Part shown: piece by piece, positions 43,135-54,008 of the stretch
How the letters are laid out: every line of letters begins with the position of its first letter
Position numbering within the stretch: the stretch's first letter is position 1
From: Austropuccinia psidii
Taxonomy: Eukaryota; Basidiomycota; Pucciniomycetes; Pucciniales; Sphaerophragmiaceae
Assembly (NCBI GenBank): GCA_023105745.1
Contig: JALGQZ010000001.1
Span: forward strand, 45,656,082-45,720,081
DNA: 64,000 nt
Direction of reading: 5' to 3'
The notes under the pieces: model-generated
What the model was told of the DNA's origin: nothing
Database searches by the model: none
Seen by the model: only the letters and a program-made list of their open reading frames with translations
Program-made: the position numbers and the translations under genes

Positions 43135-45316
43135 TGTGAGCCTGTGAGGTATGTTCAACATACCCATAAGGCCACAAATGATTTTATAAACAGTTAAATT
43201 TGTCTTAAACAGACTTTTTAATTGAATTTAAAATAAAAAATAATAAAAAATAAGTATAACTTTTTTTTGGATAAACAAAGTTATAATTATTATGTCATTT
43301 TTGGATTCTACACCAAAAATAACCTAGGGTACACCCATAGGGTGTTATACCCAAAACCACTTATTTTTTATGTTATTGGAAGATTTAAGAATCTCACAGT
43401 ACCAATGTAACTTTTTTAACATTTTTTAAAAATTGTTAAATTTAAGCTTAATTAAGCTTAAATTTAAAGTTACATAAGGTTTATGCAACTTTACCAAAAT
43501 TTTAGTTAAAATTAAGGTGTGGTGTATATTTACTGAATTGGCTAAGGATTTGCCATACAGAATGTAAATCCTGCGTGAGCTCAATTTAAAAGGGTTTAAG
43601 GCCATAGTATGGCTTTAAATAAATAAAAGGGCAAAATCCACGCAAAAAGGTGGGACAAAGGAAAAAGACCAAATAGAGCTGGGGTACCCAACTTTTTGGA
43701 TCTGCAATGATTCAATTAAGGTTGTCCACCTGTATTGAAGGATTTTCAACCTTATTTAAACTTTAAGATTAGACTTTGATCCAACCTTAAGGTTTAAACT
43801 GGTTTTATCCTAAATTGGACAGGAATTTCAAGCTGCCAAGAGGGTAAATCCCAATAAGCAGGCTTGGAATCAAGGTTTTAAGAACTGTCAAAGCTTAATC
43901 AAGCTTAAAAAGCTTAAATAAGCTTAAAACTTTAAGGTTTCAATCATCAAAACCTTATCAAAACTTAAGGTTTTGTGTGTATTGCTATTTTACGTGGAAA
44001 AATAGTAATAACTTCAAAAATTCATTAAAAATCCAAATCTTAATGGATTTGCTTGAAAATTTCACACAGCTTATAATTTAATATTATCAATATATAAATT
44101 AAATTTTAAGTATCTTTTATTAATAAGTTTCCTGGGTAATTAGCCTGGAAAATTACCTTTTTAATTAAGCTTAAAGAAAATTATGATTTCTTTAAAAATT
44201 AATTAAAAATTCAGTTTAAGAGATTTCTGCTTGAAACTCTGATTTTATGTTGTTCATGTGATGAACTTTAATATAAATAAACTTATTTTATATTAAAACT
44301 TAAAATAATTAAACTAAATGAGGATTAAAGTTACTTGGAGTTAAGAATAACACTGGTAACTTTAAATTGGAAGTAAAAATAAGTTGCCTTAAGTTAAGAA
44401 CTTAATTTTTAAGCATGGTTTTTCAGTTTTGACCTGAGCACGCCCTCTACATCCATTATGAATCATGAGAGCTGCTCTGTAGACATAAAAAGAGTCTTTT
44501 CATCACTGTTTTTGTCCATAATTCATAATCAATCCAATCATATTAGACATTTAAACAGGTAAAGTTTTATTAAATATAAAATCTTATTATTAAAAGTAAT
44601 TCTTAAGTTATTTTTATTCTTTAAATTAAAGAATTGAAGTCATAGAATTCAGATTATTGTTGTAATCATCTATAATAGCTTTTATTATATAAAATTATCA
44701 TCTTAAATATCTTTTAAAATCCACAAATTCCTCTCAAAAACTCTTTAATCATAAATTTTAGTATAAAAAGTTGTTTTATCTTTGATTTTATTGATTTTTG
44801 GCGTGTTTTTAACTTATAATCATTATTTAATATAATAACTGTTGTTTTATAACTTGTTGTATTAAATAAATATTATAAGTAAGTTTTCTTTAAGGTTCTC
44901 TATTTTTTTTATCTATTATTAGTTTTTTTATATAGAATTTTATTCTATAAAGAATTATTTCTGCACAGTGTGTGATTAATTCTTTTTATAAATAATATTT
45001 ATATTATTTATAAGTGGTTAATATTCTTATTTTCCACGTGTAATTGTCTCATTAAGAGCTTTACACTTCTTATTGTTATAACTGTCAGTGACTATAACAA
45101 TAATAGAATAATTATAATTTATTATAATTATTATTTTTTTTTATTATTATATTATTATAATAATAATTAAATTTATTTTTTTATATAATTATTTTTAATA
45201 ATTATATTTAAATTTGTGGTTATAATATTTCATTATATTATATTTTTCTACTGAGGACAGTCATAGTACTCTTGATATTGTTACTATTATCAAGAGTTTC
45301 ATAGACAAACCTTACA
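43135..45316 (+). repeat. 3' LTR of B1 (2182 bp)
   Basis: Same length as the 5' LTR with three differences found by eye. CATAT (45317-45321) follows as the target duplication. Confidence 0.96.
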
Positions 45317-46138
45317 CATATCAAATGAGGTACCATTGTGTAGAGCACATACAGGGCTACACACTGAACCAATTTTGAGGTTGATATCTCAAGAATTGAC
45401 AAAGGTATGGCTGTTTTAAAGTCAAAATCCCACCAGCTGTCATATACAGCCTTACCATGGGATAATATCCCATAATCATGAATATGAGGTGTCAAATAGA
45501 CAAAGAAGCATGTTTTTACTTCAAAACCTCATATGTCAGTCAATACTGGGGTCCCATACAGTTTCTGTACAGCATTCTACGTGTCATACACGTCAGAATC
45601 AGGCTGTGAGGTCCCCAGATGAAAATTTTTACCCTGTATTGGTGAAAGCCGCCCAGATGTGGTTTCAAAACCACATCTGAGCCCAATACAGGGTATAAAG
45701 GCTGTTTTCAAACCACAAGCCTGTCCTGGAGAGTGAAAAATCTTCACTTCCTCTACGTGGAAAGGTCTAGCAGCCTTTCCACCCCAATTTCAGGATAAAA
45801 GGAGGGCTTTTCACAGCCAAAATCATATCCTCATCCTGCTCTTGAATAACCTACGTAGTAAACTGTCAAAAACAGTTTTACTCTTGGTTAATAATCAGGT
45901 ATAACTATAGATTTCATTATTGTAGTCTTTTATTATTGTAACCCAACAGATAAAGCTGCACCCAGGGCTTTCAGCAGCGCTCACCACCACTATATCTCTA
46001 TAGTAAAGCCCTTAAAATCCCAATTTAATCATCCATTATCAACTTTATTATCTTTGAAAACCATTTTTTACCGTGTCACAGTCATAGTTTTAGTTGTAAA
46101 TAGCCTTATTACTTCTTCAACATAGACTCATTCTGACA
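45317..46138 (+). repeat. 3' LTR of A3, right part
   Basis: Continues A3 LTR sequence from CATATCAAATGAGG and ends TTCTGACA. CTATT (46139-46143) is the right target duplication of A3. Confidence 0.93.
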
Positions 46139-47252
46139 CTATTCTTAATGGAATAAAACTTTATACAAATTTTCAGGACAGGAAAAGTACTCAATTTTTT
46201 ATCAAAGCTGCATATCTACACCTTACAAAACCAGCCCTGATCCAAAGATCAATTTTTTTTAAGAATCTCTGATTGAATCGATTTGGATAATACAGCCCCT
46301 GTATGGAGGTACAGGGTCTTTAAAACAGGTGTGGTGAAATTGGGTGACCATACAGTTTCAGGCTTGTGAATCCAGCCTGTACAAGTGACAACTCATTGTA
46401 TTGGTGAATATAACTGTGTGAGTGTTTCAAATGACAATTTATGAAACTGGATACTCATGCACAGAAATAATTTTCTGGTTTTGTGATTTCAAGTGGTTAT
46501 TACCTTGAAACATCCTTTACCCATGATGATTGCTGTGATATTATCCCCATCTTGAAACAGGTGGGCTCCTGAACACCATAATATACCACAACTCTTGAGT
46601 GTAATCCAAATTCCCCAAAATTCTTAATTTCCCTTCCTCTTAATTATTATCCTGAAAATCCTTCATCTTCACTCTTCCTTTTCATTTAGCTTTATTTACA
46701 GCTCTTCAAACCTTCATAACAGTAATTTTTCTTCCCCTTGAGTCAATTTCTTTTTCTTCATTATTTTTCTCATTCACAATTTGCCACCATCAAATTTCCC
46801 TTGGAACATATCCCACAATGGATTCTATATTTAAATTAAGCCTAAAATTTAATGCAGAATGAATATATATGATTTTCATACTTTCTTGAAGTGGCCATAC
46901 CTGAGTGGGTGGCCAAATTTGAGGGAATTGAATTTTTTCCACCACTGCGGGCCATAGGGGGTATAAAAGGCCCCTGGGCCCAATTTTGACGTGTTTCCAG
47001 GGGGTCCAAGAACCCAAAAAATGATTGCTTCAGCCCATTTTTTTCTGCTCACCTGGAGCATGTACAGGGCCCAAATGAGGGACCTACTTCAAGAGATGAG
47101 GGGGAAGGTCTTGGCTTGATGAAAGGGGGTCCAAAAAAAGTTTTAGAGCCCAGTTAAGGAATTTTATGGGGACTATAATTAGATGGTTCTTGGAAAATAC
47201 TTGAAATTCTTCCTGACTTAAACTGACTCTTTTCCCACCTTGACTCTAAAAA

Positions 47253-48435
47253 TGAGCTCCAAGCTTTCTTCACTCACTAAATCTTTCCCCTCTGCATTTC
47301 CACCCCCTGTTCTTTATGATTCTGGTGCCTGTAGCTGATTGGTTTCACCTTGTTCAATTCCCTCTTCTGAGCTTTTTGATCCAACTCAAGACTATGATGG
47401 CTAGAAGGAGGTGGAAGTGTTGGATCCTGCCTGCACCAAGTGTCTGAAGAGAGGCAAGTCTTTCTTCAAACCCTCAGACAAATGTCTTCCAAAGTCCATC
47501 ACTGCTACGTTGGGAAGAAGCCTTGCCAAATTCCATGAATTCCACTTTCAACTGTGAGGAGATTTCTATGGAGTAAAAAGTTTGTGCCATATGGAGTAGA
47601 GTTCTCAATCTCTGAGTCTCCCACCCCTGATGCTACCTCTGGTTATTGTAAGCTCTAATGAATTTATTTCTTGACTTTGCTTGTACTGATGTCTTGAATT
47701 AGTGACTGGATCCAGGCAAAAAGATTTTTAAAGGAGGACCAATGTTGGGGGGTCTATTCCCACTGGTGGAAGGCCCATGTTCTCAAGCTCAGAGGTCTCC
47801 ATCTCCAGGATAAGAAACCAAGAAGTAGTGAAGAGGATCAGAACAATTTACAATTCAACAAAAAGTCCTGACGGTGAATACCTTGATGGTCAAGAAGTCA
47901 AAGTTGTACAACCAAGTATTGGCCAATTACAGAACTATCCCCCTTCTAATCCACCCTCTCAAACTTTCTGTAGCAAAGTCATCCCCAGTACTCCCAGATG
48001 CTTCCAGCCCAGGATTGCTGCTGTCCAATATTCACCTAATGCATCCACCACTAGACCACCTGTCTTGGATTCTTCAATTAGGCCATCACCAAGGCCTTCC
48101 TCCACCAATTGAATCCTGCGACCAGTAATTCCAACCATGGTAGAGATAAAAGAGTGCTTTTAACTTATCTGTCTGCCCAAGTATTTCAAAGAAGAAGAAA
48201 TTGGCCAATAAGTGTCACCAGAGAAGATCCCAATGTAGGTAATGAGGCTCAAGATGCTGTGGTCAAGCTGTTAAGGAGGGTTGACAGAAATATTTGAGAG
48301 ATGATAGTCTATTCTAATGACAGTATGATTCTTGGGACTGATTTAGAATGAATGGCTTCTGAATTTGTGGGGTATGAGGATGAGTTTATTAATGAGATCC
48401 AGAGAACCTTTGATGATTTGGGAAGAGATAATTAG
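47253..48435 (+). pseudogene. Decayed antisense Zn-cluster gene in C3
   Basis: Aligned with the C1/C2 antisense gene from an ATG at 47253 to TAG 48433-48435. It reads LDPACTKCLKRGKS, so the first two cysteines with the classical CX2C spacing and a basic loop remain. The third cysteine is replaced, and the second half is frameshifted (a CYVGKKPC reading remains in another frame). The later SPDGEYLDGQEVKVV and VFQRRRNWPISVTREDPN blocks are recognisable. Stops and shifts throughout. Confidence 0.8.
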
Positions 48436-49096
48436 CTTACTGATTTTTTTTGTGTTTGGTTTTTCCTTTATCCATACTCTTTACTGATACAAGAAATAAA
48501 ATGGGACCTCCCAATACATGATAGCAGAGGGGACACTGCTGATTTTGAATAAAATAAAGAAAACATGAAACTGTAGAAGTAGAAGAAAAAATAAAATAAG
48601 AAAGAAAAACAATAGTAAAGAAAAAGATAATAGAGAAATTCTCTCAGAGGCGACCTTCTTGTGGTGAGCTTCTTTATTGTGGCAATAACTTCCCTGAAAG
48701 ATAAAACCAGGAATTTGTTTCTCACAGAGTGGCCAAGGTGCTGATTTACAACAAGTGGAGACCCTCAGAAATGCATACCAGGAGCTGAAGCTTACTCTCA
48801 TAACTTCCACCACCCACAAAGAAACATAAAAAGGGATTTTCCATAAATGATAAGTTTATGTAAGGAATGACTTTAAGAGCCATGGTTGGAATGAAATTTT
48901 AAAAGACTAAAAGAAAAGTGAATTTTTTGGAAATATCTTAATTTGAAAAATCCTAACTGAGGGTAACATTGTTGCAAGGCATTCTGAATCTGTCCAAAAT
49001 ATTTGAGAAGTTCTCACAAGGTGGAGAAGATGTTTCTTACAGAAATTTTTGTAAAATAACATCTAAAAGGTGCAGGTCAGGAGAGGAACTTACTTT
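48436..49096 (-). other. C3 post-pol tail
   Basis: Non-coding, matching the C1 region 29190-29950 in patches, including ACCAGGAGCTGAAGCTTACTC-type blocks on the reverse strand. No gene. Confidence 0.55.
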
Positions 49097-49101
49097 CATA
49101 C

Positions 49102-50258
49102 TGTGAGCCTTAAAGGTATTTTCATATACACAAAAGACCACAAACAAAAAAAATTAATATACAAACATAAATAAAATAAATTTATTTGTATTATTAAAAT
49201 AAAAATATAAATATAAATATAAATTTATATACAAAATACAAAATATAATTATAATTTAAAATAAAAATATATTTTTAGTTAGAAAATTTAAAGTAAAAAT
49301 GAATCTTCAACAAAATGAGCCAAAATAAAATAATTTTGGAAAAAAAGTTAAATAAAAATTATCATACCTTTTTATCCAACAACTAAACATATAAATTTCA
49401 TTTCACCATTTGATTCCTTACAAAAAATTAGGTGGGGTCACCTCTGAGTGAAATTTCTGTAACTCAACTCTAAATAAGCTTAAATTAAGTTTGTAGTATT
49501 TTCTGTAAAAAAGTCAAAAATCTTCAAAAGCTTAATTTCATTTGCACCACATGTGGTGTTAACCATCAATTTTTGTGTTAAAATTGAGGTGTTGTGTATG
49601 GTTTAGAAGTTATGAGGAATTGGTGTATTTTCAATTCAATTCAATTGAATTGTCAAAATGTGCACGTGTATTACATAAGTGAAGTTTGATTTACATATGA
49701 GGTGTCAATTATTACAGTACTGTAATGTAAAACTCAATTGAATTACATATGTCAATTATAAGTATAATACATGATGAGAAATTAAAGGAAAATATAAATT
49801 GGAAAGATTAAATTTGGGGGGGGGGAAAGGAGCTCTAGTTGTAAGGGGGAGCCAGACCCCCGAATTCCTTGCTGACTCAATTGATGATGAGGTTTTAATA
49901 CCAACCAGGGTAGTTTTGGCTGTTTCCAAGAGGGTAAAGCTACCCTTAAGTTAAAACAATCTTAGTAAAAACAGTTTTAACTGGTTTCTACGACCCTTAC
50001 ACACATTCTGATGTGTTTTGAAGGCTCTAGACCAGGTATTACTATAGTAATGGCTGATTTAAGGGTCTCAAATGGCTAAAACCAGCCCTTTTTTGGTCTA
50101 AACCAGGGTTCATTGATGCCATAGTTGGCTTTTTTGTTGTCAGAGTGTTTTTCCACGACTGACAAGAGTAAATTTTACTTTTGAAGTAAGAAAACTGATG
50201 GCTATAAAAGAATGTCTTCTTTTCCCCACTTTTCTCTTCATGTTAGAATCTTTTCCTT
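49102..50258 (+). repeat. B-like LTR, 5' part, cut by D1
   Basis: Starts TGTGAGCCTTAAAGG and aligns patchily with the B1 LTR (ACCACAAA, the AGCTTAAATTAAG region, GGTGTTGTGTATGGTTTA, GGAGCTC). A TATAAAAG box lies near 50204. It is truncated at 50258 by the D1 LTR. An equivalent of its right part occurs at 13815-13913. Confidence 0.55.
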
Positions 50259-50268
50259 TGTCACAGGG
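50259..50268 (-). repeat. Terminal 10 bp of D1 3' LTR
   Basis: On the minus strand CCCTGTGACA, the end of the D1 LTR left of C2. CAGGG (50264-50268) is repeated at 60589-60593, proving that C2 inserted 10 bp from the LTR end. Confidence 0.8.
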
Positions 50269-51028
50269 TGTCACAGGGGCTCTTCGAAGTGAAGAGGGCC
50301 TGGCACTCAGTAAACTGGGACTCACTTATGGAGGGCTCAAAGATATGGTAAGAAGGGATACACTTAAGAGTGTTAAAGATGAATTACTAAAAGAATGAAT
50401 ATAAGAAAGCAGAAAAAAAAGAATAATAATAGAAGAATAGAAGAGCCAACCACAAACAAGTCCAAGTCCACTGTTTCAACCTGTCAGAATGGAAAGAGAA
50501 GGGTTAATAAGGATATGGCCACCCAACTCATACTGTACAGGGAAAAGAGAAATGCAAAGACTAACTTAAAATCAAATAATTATAATACCCAAAATAAGGA
50601 TAAGAATAATTATAAAATAATAAATAAACTAAATTAATTAACTGGGGAAAAGTCCCCAGGGGGGAGAAACAGGGGCTGGTATATGTGAGAAACACCAGCC
50701 CTGATCCAGAGGAAAATGTTTCATGAGAGGATTAAATTATTGAATTGAGTCTGGCCAATACAGGTCCTGTACAGCTGTACAGAACCTTTACAAGAGGTGT
50801 GGTGTATTTGAGTGATCATACAGTTTCATGCTGGTGTATTGAAACTGTATTGGGTGAATCCAACCTGTACAGGTATTGACAGGCTGTATTGATGTACCAA
50901 ACTGTATGCATGTTTCAGAATGAAGATTTCTGAAACTGAATGCTGATGCAGATACTGGATCTGCTGATTTGAGGTGTTTGAGTGGGTGTATTGATGAATA
51001 CCCTTACCCCTGGTGAGTGGTTGTTACA
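50269..51028 (-). repeat. 3' LTR of C2 (760 bp)
   Basis: The minus strand starts TGTAACAACC at 51028, preceded by the purine tract AAGAGGGGGATAC, and ends GTGACA at 50269. Confidence 0.93.
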
Positions 51029-51917
51029 GTATCCCCCTCTTGAAACTGGTGGGCTCCTGAACACCATAATACCCTGCCACTGTTGAGTGGCATCTTAATA
51101 TCCCCACATTTTTTTCAAAAATTTTCTTTTTAATTTTCTTTTTCTCTTGACCATTATCCTGAAAATCCTCCTTCATTTCTTCTCTGTCAAATTAAATTGA
51201 TTCCCCCCCTTCTTTCAACTTTTGAGTAAGTATTCCACTTCAAAATATGCTTTTCTTTTCTTCTGATTCAATCAATCTTGCCCTTGGTATATATCCCAAA
51301 ATGATGGCCACTGAGCTCTTGTGCTCAAAGAATGATGCCCAATGAGTATATGAAGTGTACTCGTTGAGCAAGGCTTAATCAAATGAAAGCTTGAAGCATT
51401 TTCCTCCAAGGGGTCTTGTCCCCATTGTCCATGGGAATTGCCTCAAACAGCCCTCTATGATGTTTTTGGGCTGTGGCCTCTTCCCTGATGAATCTTGATA
51501 ATTTTTGGTTTTATGGCCTTTGGGCCTTTTCTGGGATTTTGGTGATTTTTGGTGATTTTTGGCCATTTTGGGTCTTTGGGGTCCTACGCCCCAGTCTGCG
51601 GTTTGTGGGCCGTGGGCCGTGTGCTGCGGTCCACGGTCTGTGGGGGCTATTGGAGGCCCCCAGGACCAAAATGGAGCCCCTGGGCCCAATTTTGCTGGGG
51701 ACCCAGGGTGACCAGGGGGCCCAGAATTAGCCCAAACCCAACTTTCACCATATATGGCCTGGACCCATTGATGGGGTCCAGGACCATCAAGATCCTGGCC
51801 TTTCCAAAGCTGCAGGGGAGGCCCTGGGTGATGAATTCAGCCCCAAAGGGGTATGAATACTCACCTTAGAGGCTTTGAGGGGGGGCATACTTGAGTTATG
51901 GCCCCCATTTTCTTGAT
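51029..51917. other. C2 tail between 3' LTR and antisense gene
   Basis: Counterpart of C1 31243-32197. At 51590-51650 the CGG-rich island survives only in part (GTCTGCGGTTTGTGG and similar), with many CpG sites changed to TpG or CpA. Confidence 0.7.
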
Positions 51918-53185
51918 ATGGAGTGGATGTATTCTGACATCTTGAATCTTCTGCTTGCATATTCTTCAGCTATGAGTTTCAAACTGACTGAACTCACTGA
52001 ATCTTCTCCTTCTGCACTGCCACTGTCTGTTCTTCGTGGTTCTGGTGTCTTCAGTCAATTGTCCTCCCCTTCCATGGCGTATCCTGGTCATTTTGATCCC
52101 TCCCAAACCTATGATGGGTTCAGAGCAGGTGAAGTTCTTGATCCTGCCTGTACTGAATGTTTGGCCAAGAGTAAGGATTGCTTTCAACATTACAATCCTT
52201 GATTGTCAAAATGCCATTTTTGCTTCATTGGAAAGAAACCATGTCGTTGTACCGGGTCAACTTTGCCCAACGTCAGGAGGCATTTATGGAACAGAAAAGA
52301 TGGGCTTTTTGGGAAGGAATTCCCCATTCTTGAGGAACCTACTCCTGATGCAACCTCAGGATTTTCTCAATGTGAGTGATTTGCATATCTTGATTGAATT
52401 GGTACTGATATTTTGATGTAGTCACTGGTTCCAGGCAGAGGGATGTGGCAAGATGAACTAATGTTGGAGGGCCCATACATTACAGCTCAGAAGTTCCAAT
52501 CTCAAGGACCAATACTGATGGAGTAGTGAAGGTAGTGAAAAAGATAAGAAGGATTGCTGATTCCCCATCTGGTCCAGATGTTGAGGGGAGTGATGAGTTG
52601 GATGGTGAAGAAGTTGAAGTTGTCCCTCATTCAGTTGGCCATCCATCCAGAAATTCCTCTGCTCAGCCTCTTGCCAACAGATTCCAAAGCCAAGTAATTC
52701 CCAGTACCCCCAGAACCTTCCAACCAATGCTTGCTTCCATTCCTTCCACAATTCCTCCTCCTTCACCAACTACTTCCCATGCCAGGCCTTCCTTGAATAA
52801 AGCAGTAAGGCCATCACCAGTCCAACCATCCAGAATCTCACCCATGACCACCTCTTGTCAGCTCCAACCTGAGGCCAGCTCCAGTAGAAGAAGGGATGGT
52901 TTGTCTCCTTTACCGTTTCCTGCTGCTCAAGTGTTTCAAAGAGGGGATTATTGGCCTATTCGAGTTACCGGAGAAGATCCCAATGCGGTGAGTGAAAATC
53001 ATAATTCTGTGGCCAGATTATTCAGGAGGGTTGATAGAAATAGCAGGGAGGTGATCATGTATGCCAATGATAGAATGATTCCAGGGACAGGTCCTGAAGA
53101 GATGGGTGCTAAATTTTCCTGGTATGAAGATGAGTTGATAAATGACTTCCAGAGAACTTTTGATGATTTAGGTAGAGATAACTAG
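51918..53185 (+). pseudogene. Antisense Zn-cluster gene of C2, inactivated
   Basis: Exon 1 is 51918-52371, the 50-bp intron 52372-52421 (GTGAGT...GATGTAG) and exon 2 52422-53185. It retains all six cysteines with spacing CX2CX6CX10CX2CX6C, the Zn(II)2Cys6 signature. A TGA interrupts the cluster at 52201 (C1 has CGA there), and another TGA replaces a Trp codon early in exon 2 (DVAR*). The C-terminal 219 codons stay open and match C1 closely. Confidence 0.88.
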
Positions 53186-53604
53186 TTTTCCTTTTCCTTG
53201 TTTGTGTTTGGTTTTACTTCTATCCCCACTCTTATAAATACTAAAAAATGGAAAAAAATATAATGGAACCTCCCAATACATGATTTGGGGAGGGGATTCT
53301 GCTGCTTTAAAGAAATAAAAGAAAGAAAATTATACAAGTAAAGAAAGAAAGAAATAAAATAATAAGAGAAAATGAGAGTAAAGAAAAGAAATACAGAAAA
53401 ATCCTGATGGCTGGTCCTCCTTGTGGTTAGTTGCTTGATTCTGGCCAAGAAGTGTCTGAAAAATGAAAACCAAGCATTTGATTCTCACAGAGTGGCCAAG
53501 GTAATGTTTTACAAGAAGTAGAACACTCAGGGATGCATACCAGGAGATGGAACTTACTTTCATAACTCCCACTCCCCACCAAGCACCATAAAACTGAAAT
53601 AATT

Positions 53605-53715
53605 TGCCATATATGACTTCTGACATGAATTTCCATATATGACTTCTGAAATGAATTGCCATAAATGACTTCTGAAATGAATTGCCATAAATGACTTCTG
53701 AAATGAATTACCATA
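53605..53715 (-). repeat. 26-bp minisatellite in the C2 tail
   Basis: About four full units of GCCATAAATGACTTCTGAAA plus TGAATT, against about two in C1. Confidence 0.8.
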
Positions 53716-54008
53716 AATGAATTGAAGTAATGAATGTCTTGAATTATGATGATTGGCATAAATGGAATGATAAATAACGAAAAGAAAAAGAAAAGGAAAG
53801 AAAGAAACATTTGGCCATATCTTGATACGGTCAAAATGGAGGGTATTGATGTCGTATGCTTCTTGAACCTGTCCAAAGGATTGACAAGTGCTCACAAAGT
53901 GGCCTAGGTGATGCTTACAACAACATATGGGTAGAATACCCCCTTAAAGGTGCATGCCAGGAGAGGAACTTACTTTCATAACTTCTTCTCCCCACCAAGC
54001 ACCATAAA

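Larger units (their letters stand above)
34337..45316 (+). mobile_element. Ty3/Gypsy LTR element B1, complete and very recent (10980 bp)
   Basis: Two 2182-bp LTRs starting TGTGAGCCTG and ending CCTTACA, flanked by CATAT at 34332-34336 and 45317-45321. I found three differences between the LTRs (34420/43218 region, 35750/44550 region, 36100/44900 region). Gag-protease and pol are open apart from one in-frame TAA. It is inserted in the 3' LTR of A3. Confidence 0.96.
15139..46138 (+). mobile_element. Ty3/Gypsy LTR element A3, complete but interrupted twice
   Basis: The LTRs start TGTCAGCC and end TGACA, and the whole is flanked by CTATT at 15134-15138 and 46139-46143. Order: 5' LTR, primer site, accessory gene, gag-protease, RT/RNase H/integrase, polypurine tract, 3' LTR. 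C1 sits in integrase (22632-32962) and B1 in the 3' LTR (34337-45316), each with its own 5-bp duplication. Removing both and one copy of each duplication leaves about 9.68 kb. Several nonsense and frameshift mutations inactivate gag and pol. Confidence 0.95.
46144..49101 (-). mobile_element. Decayed C-like element C3, 3' part
   Basis: Minus-strand remnant. 46220-46545 resembles the start of a C LTR (AACCAGCCCTGATCC; TACAGCCCCTGTA; LTR start near 46545 after CTGTTTCAAGATGGGGATAAT). The tail and an antisense gene remnant (47253-48435) follow, then the post-pol region to 49101, where a B-like LTR cuts it inside the GTAAGT block. Pol itself is missing. It is more divergent than C1 versus C2, perhaps a separate subfamily. 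Confidence 0.75.

Noticed and set aside
49102..50258. Solo LTR with its own target duplication
   Set aside because: The left flank CATAC is not repeated on the right; the LTR is cut by D1 before its end.
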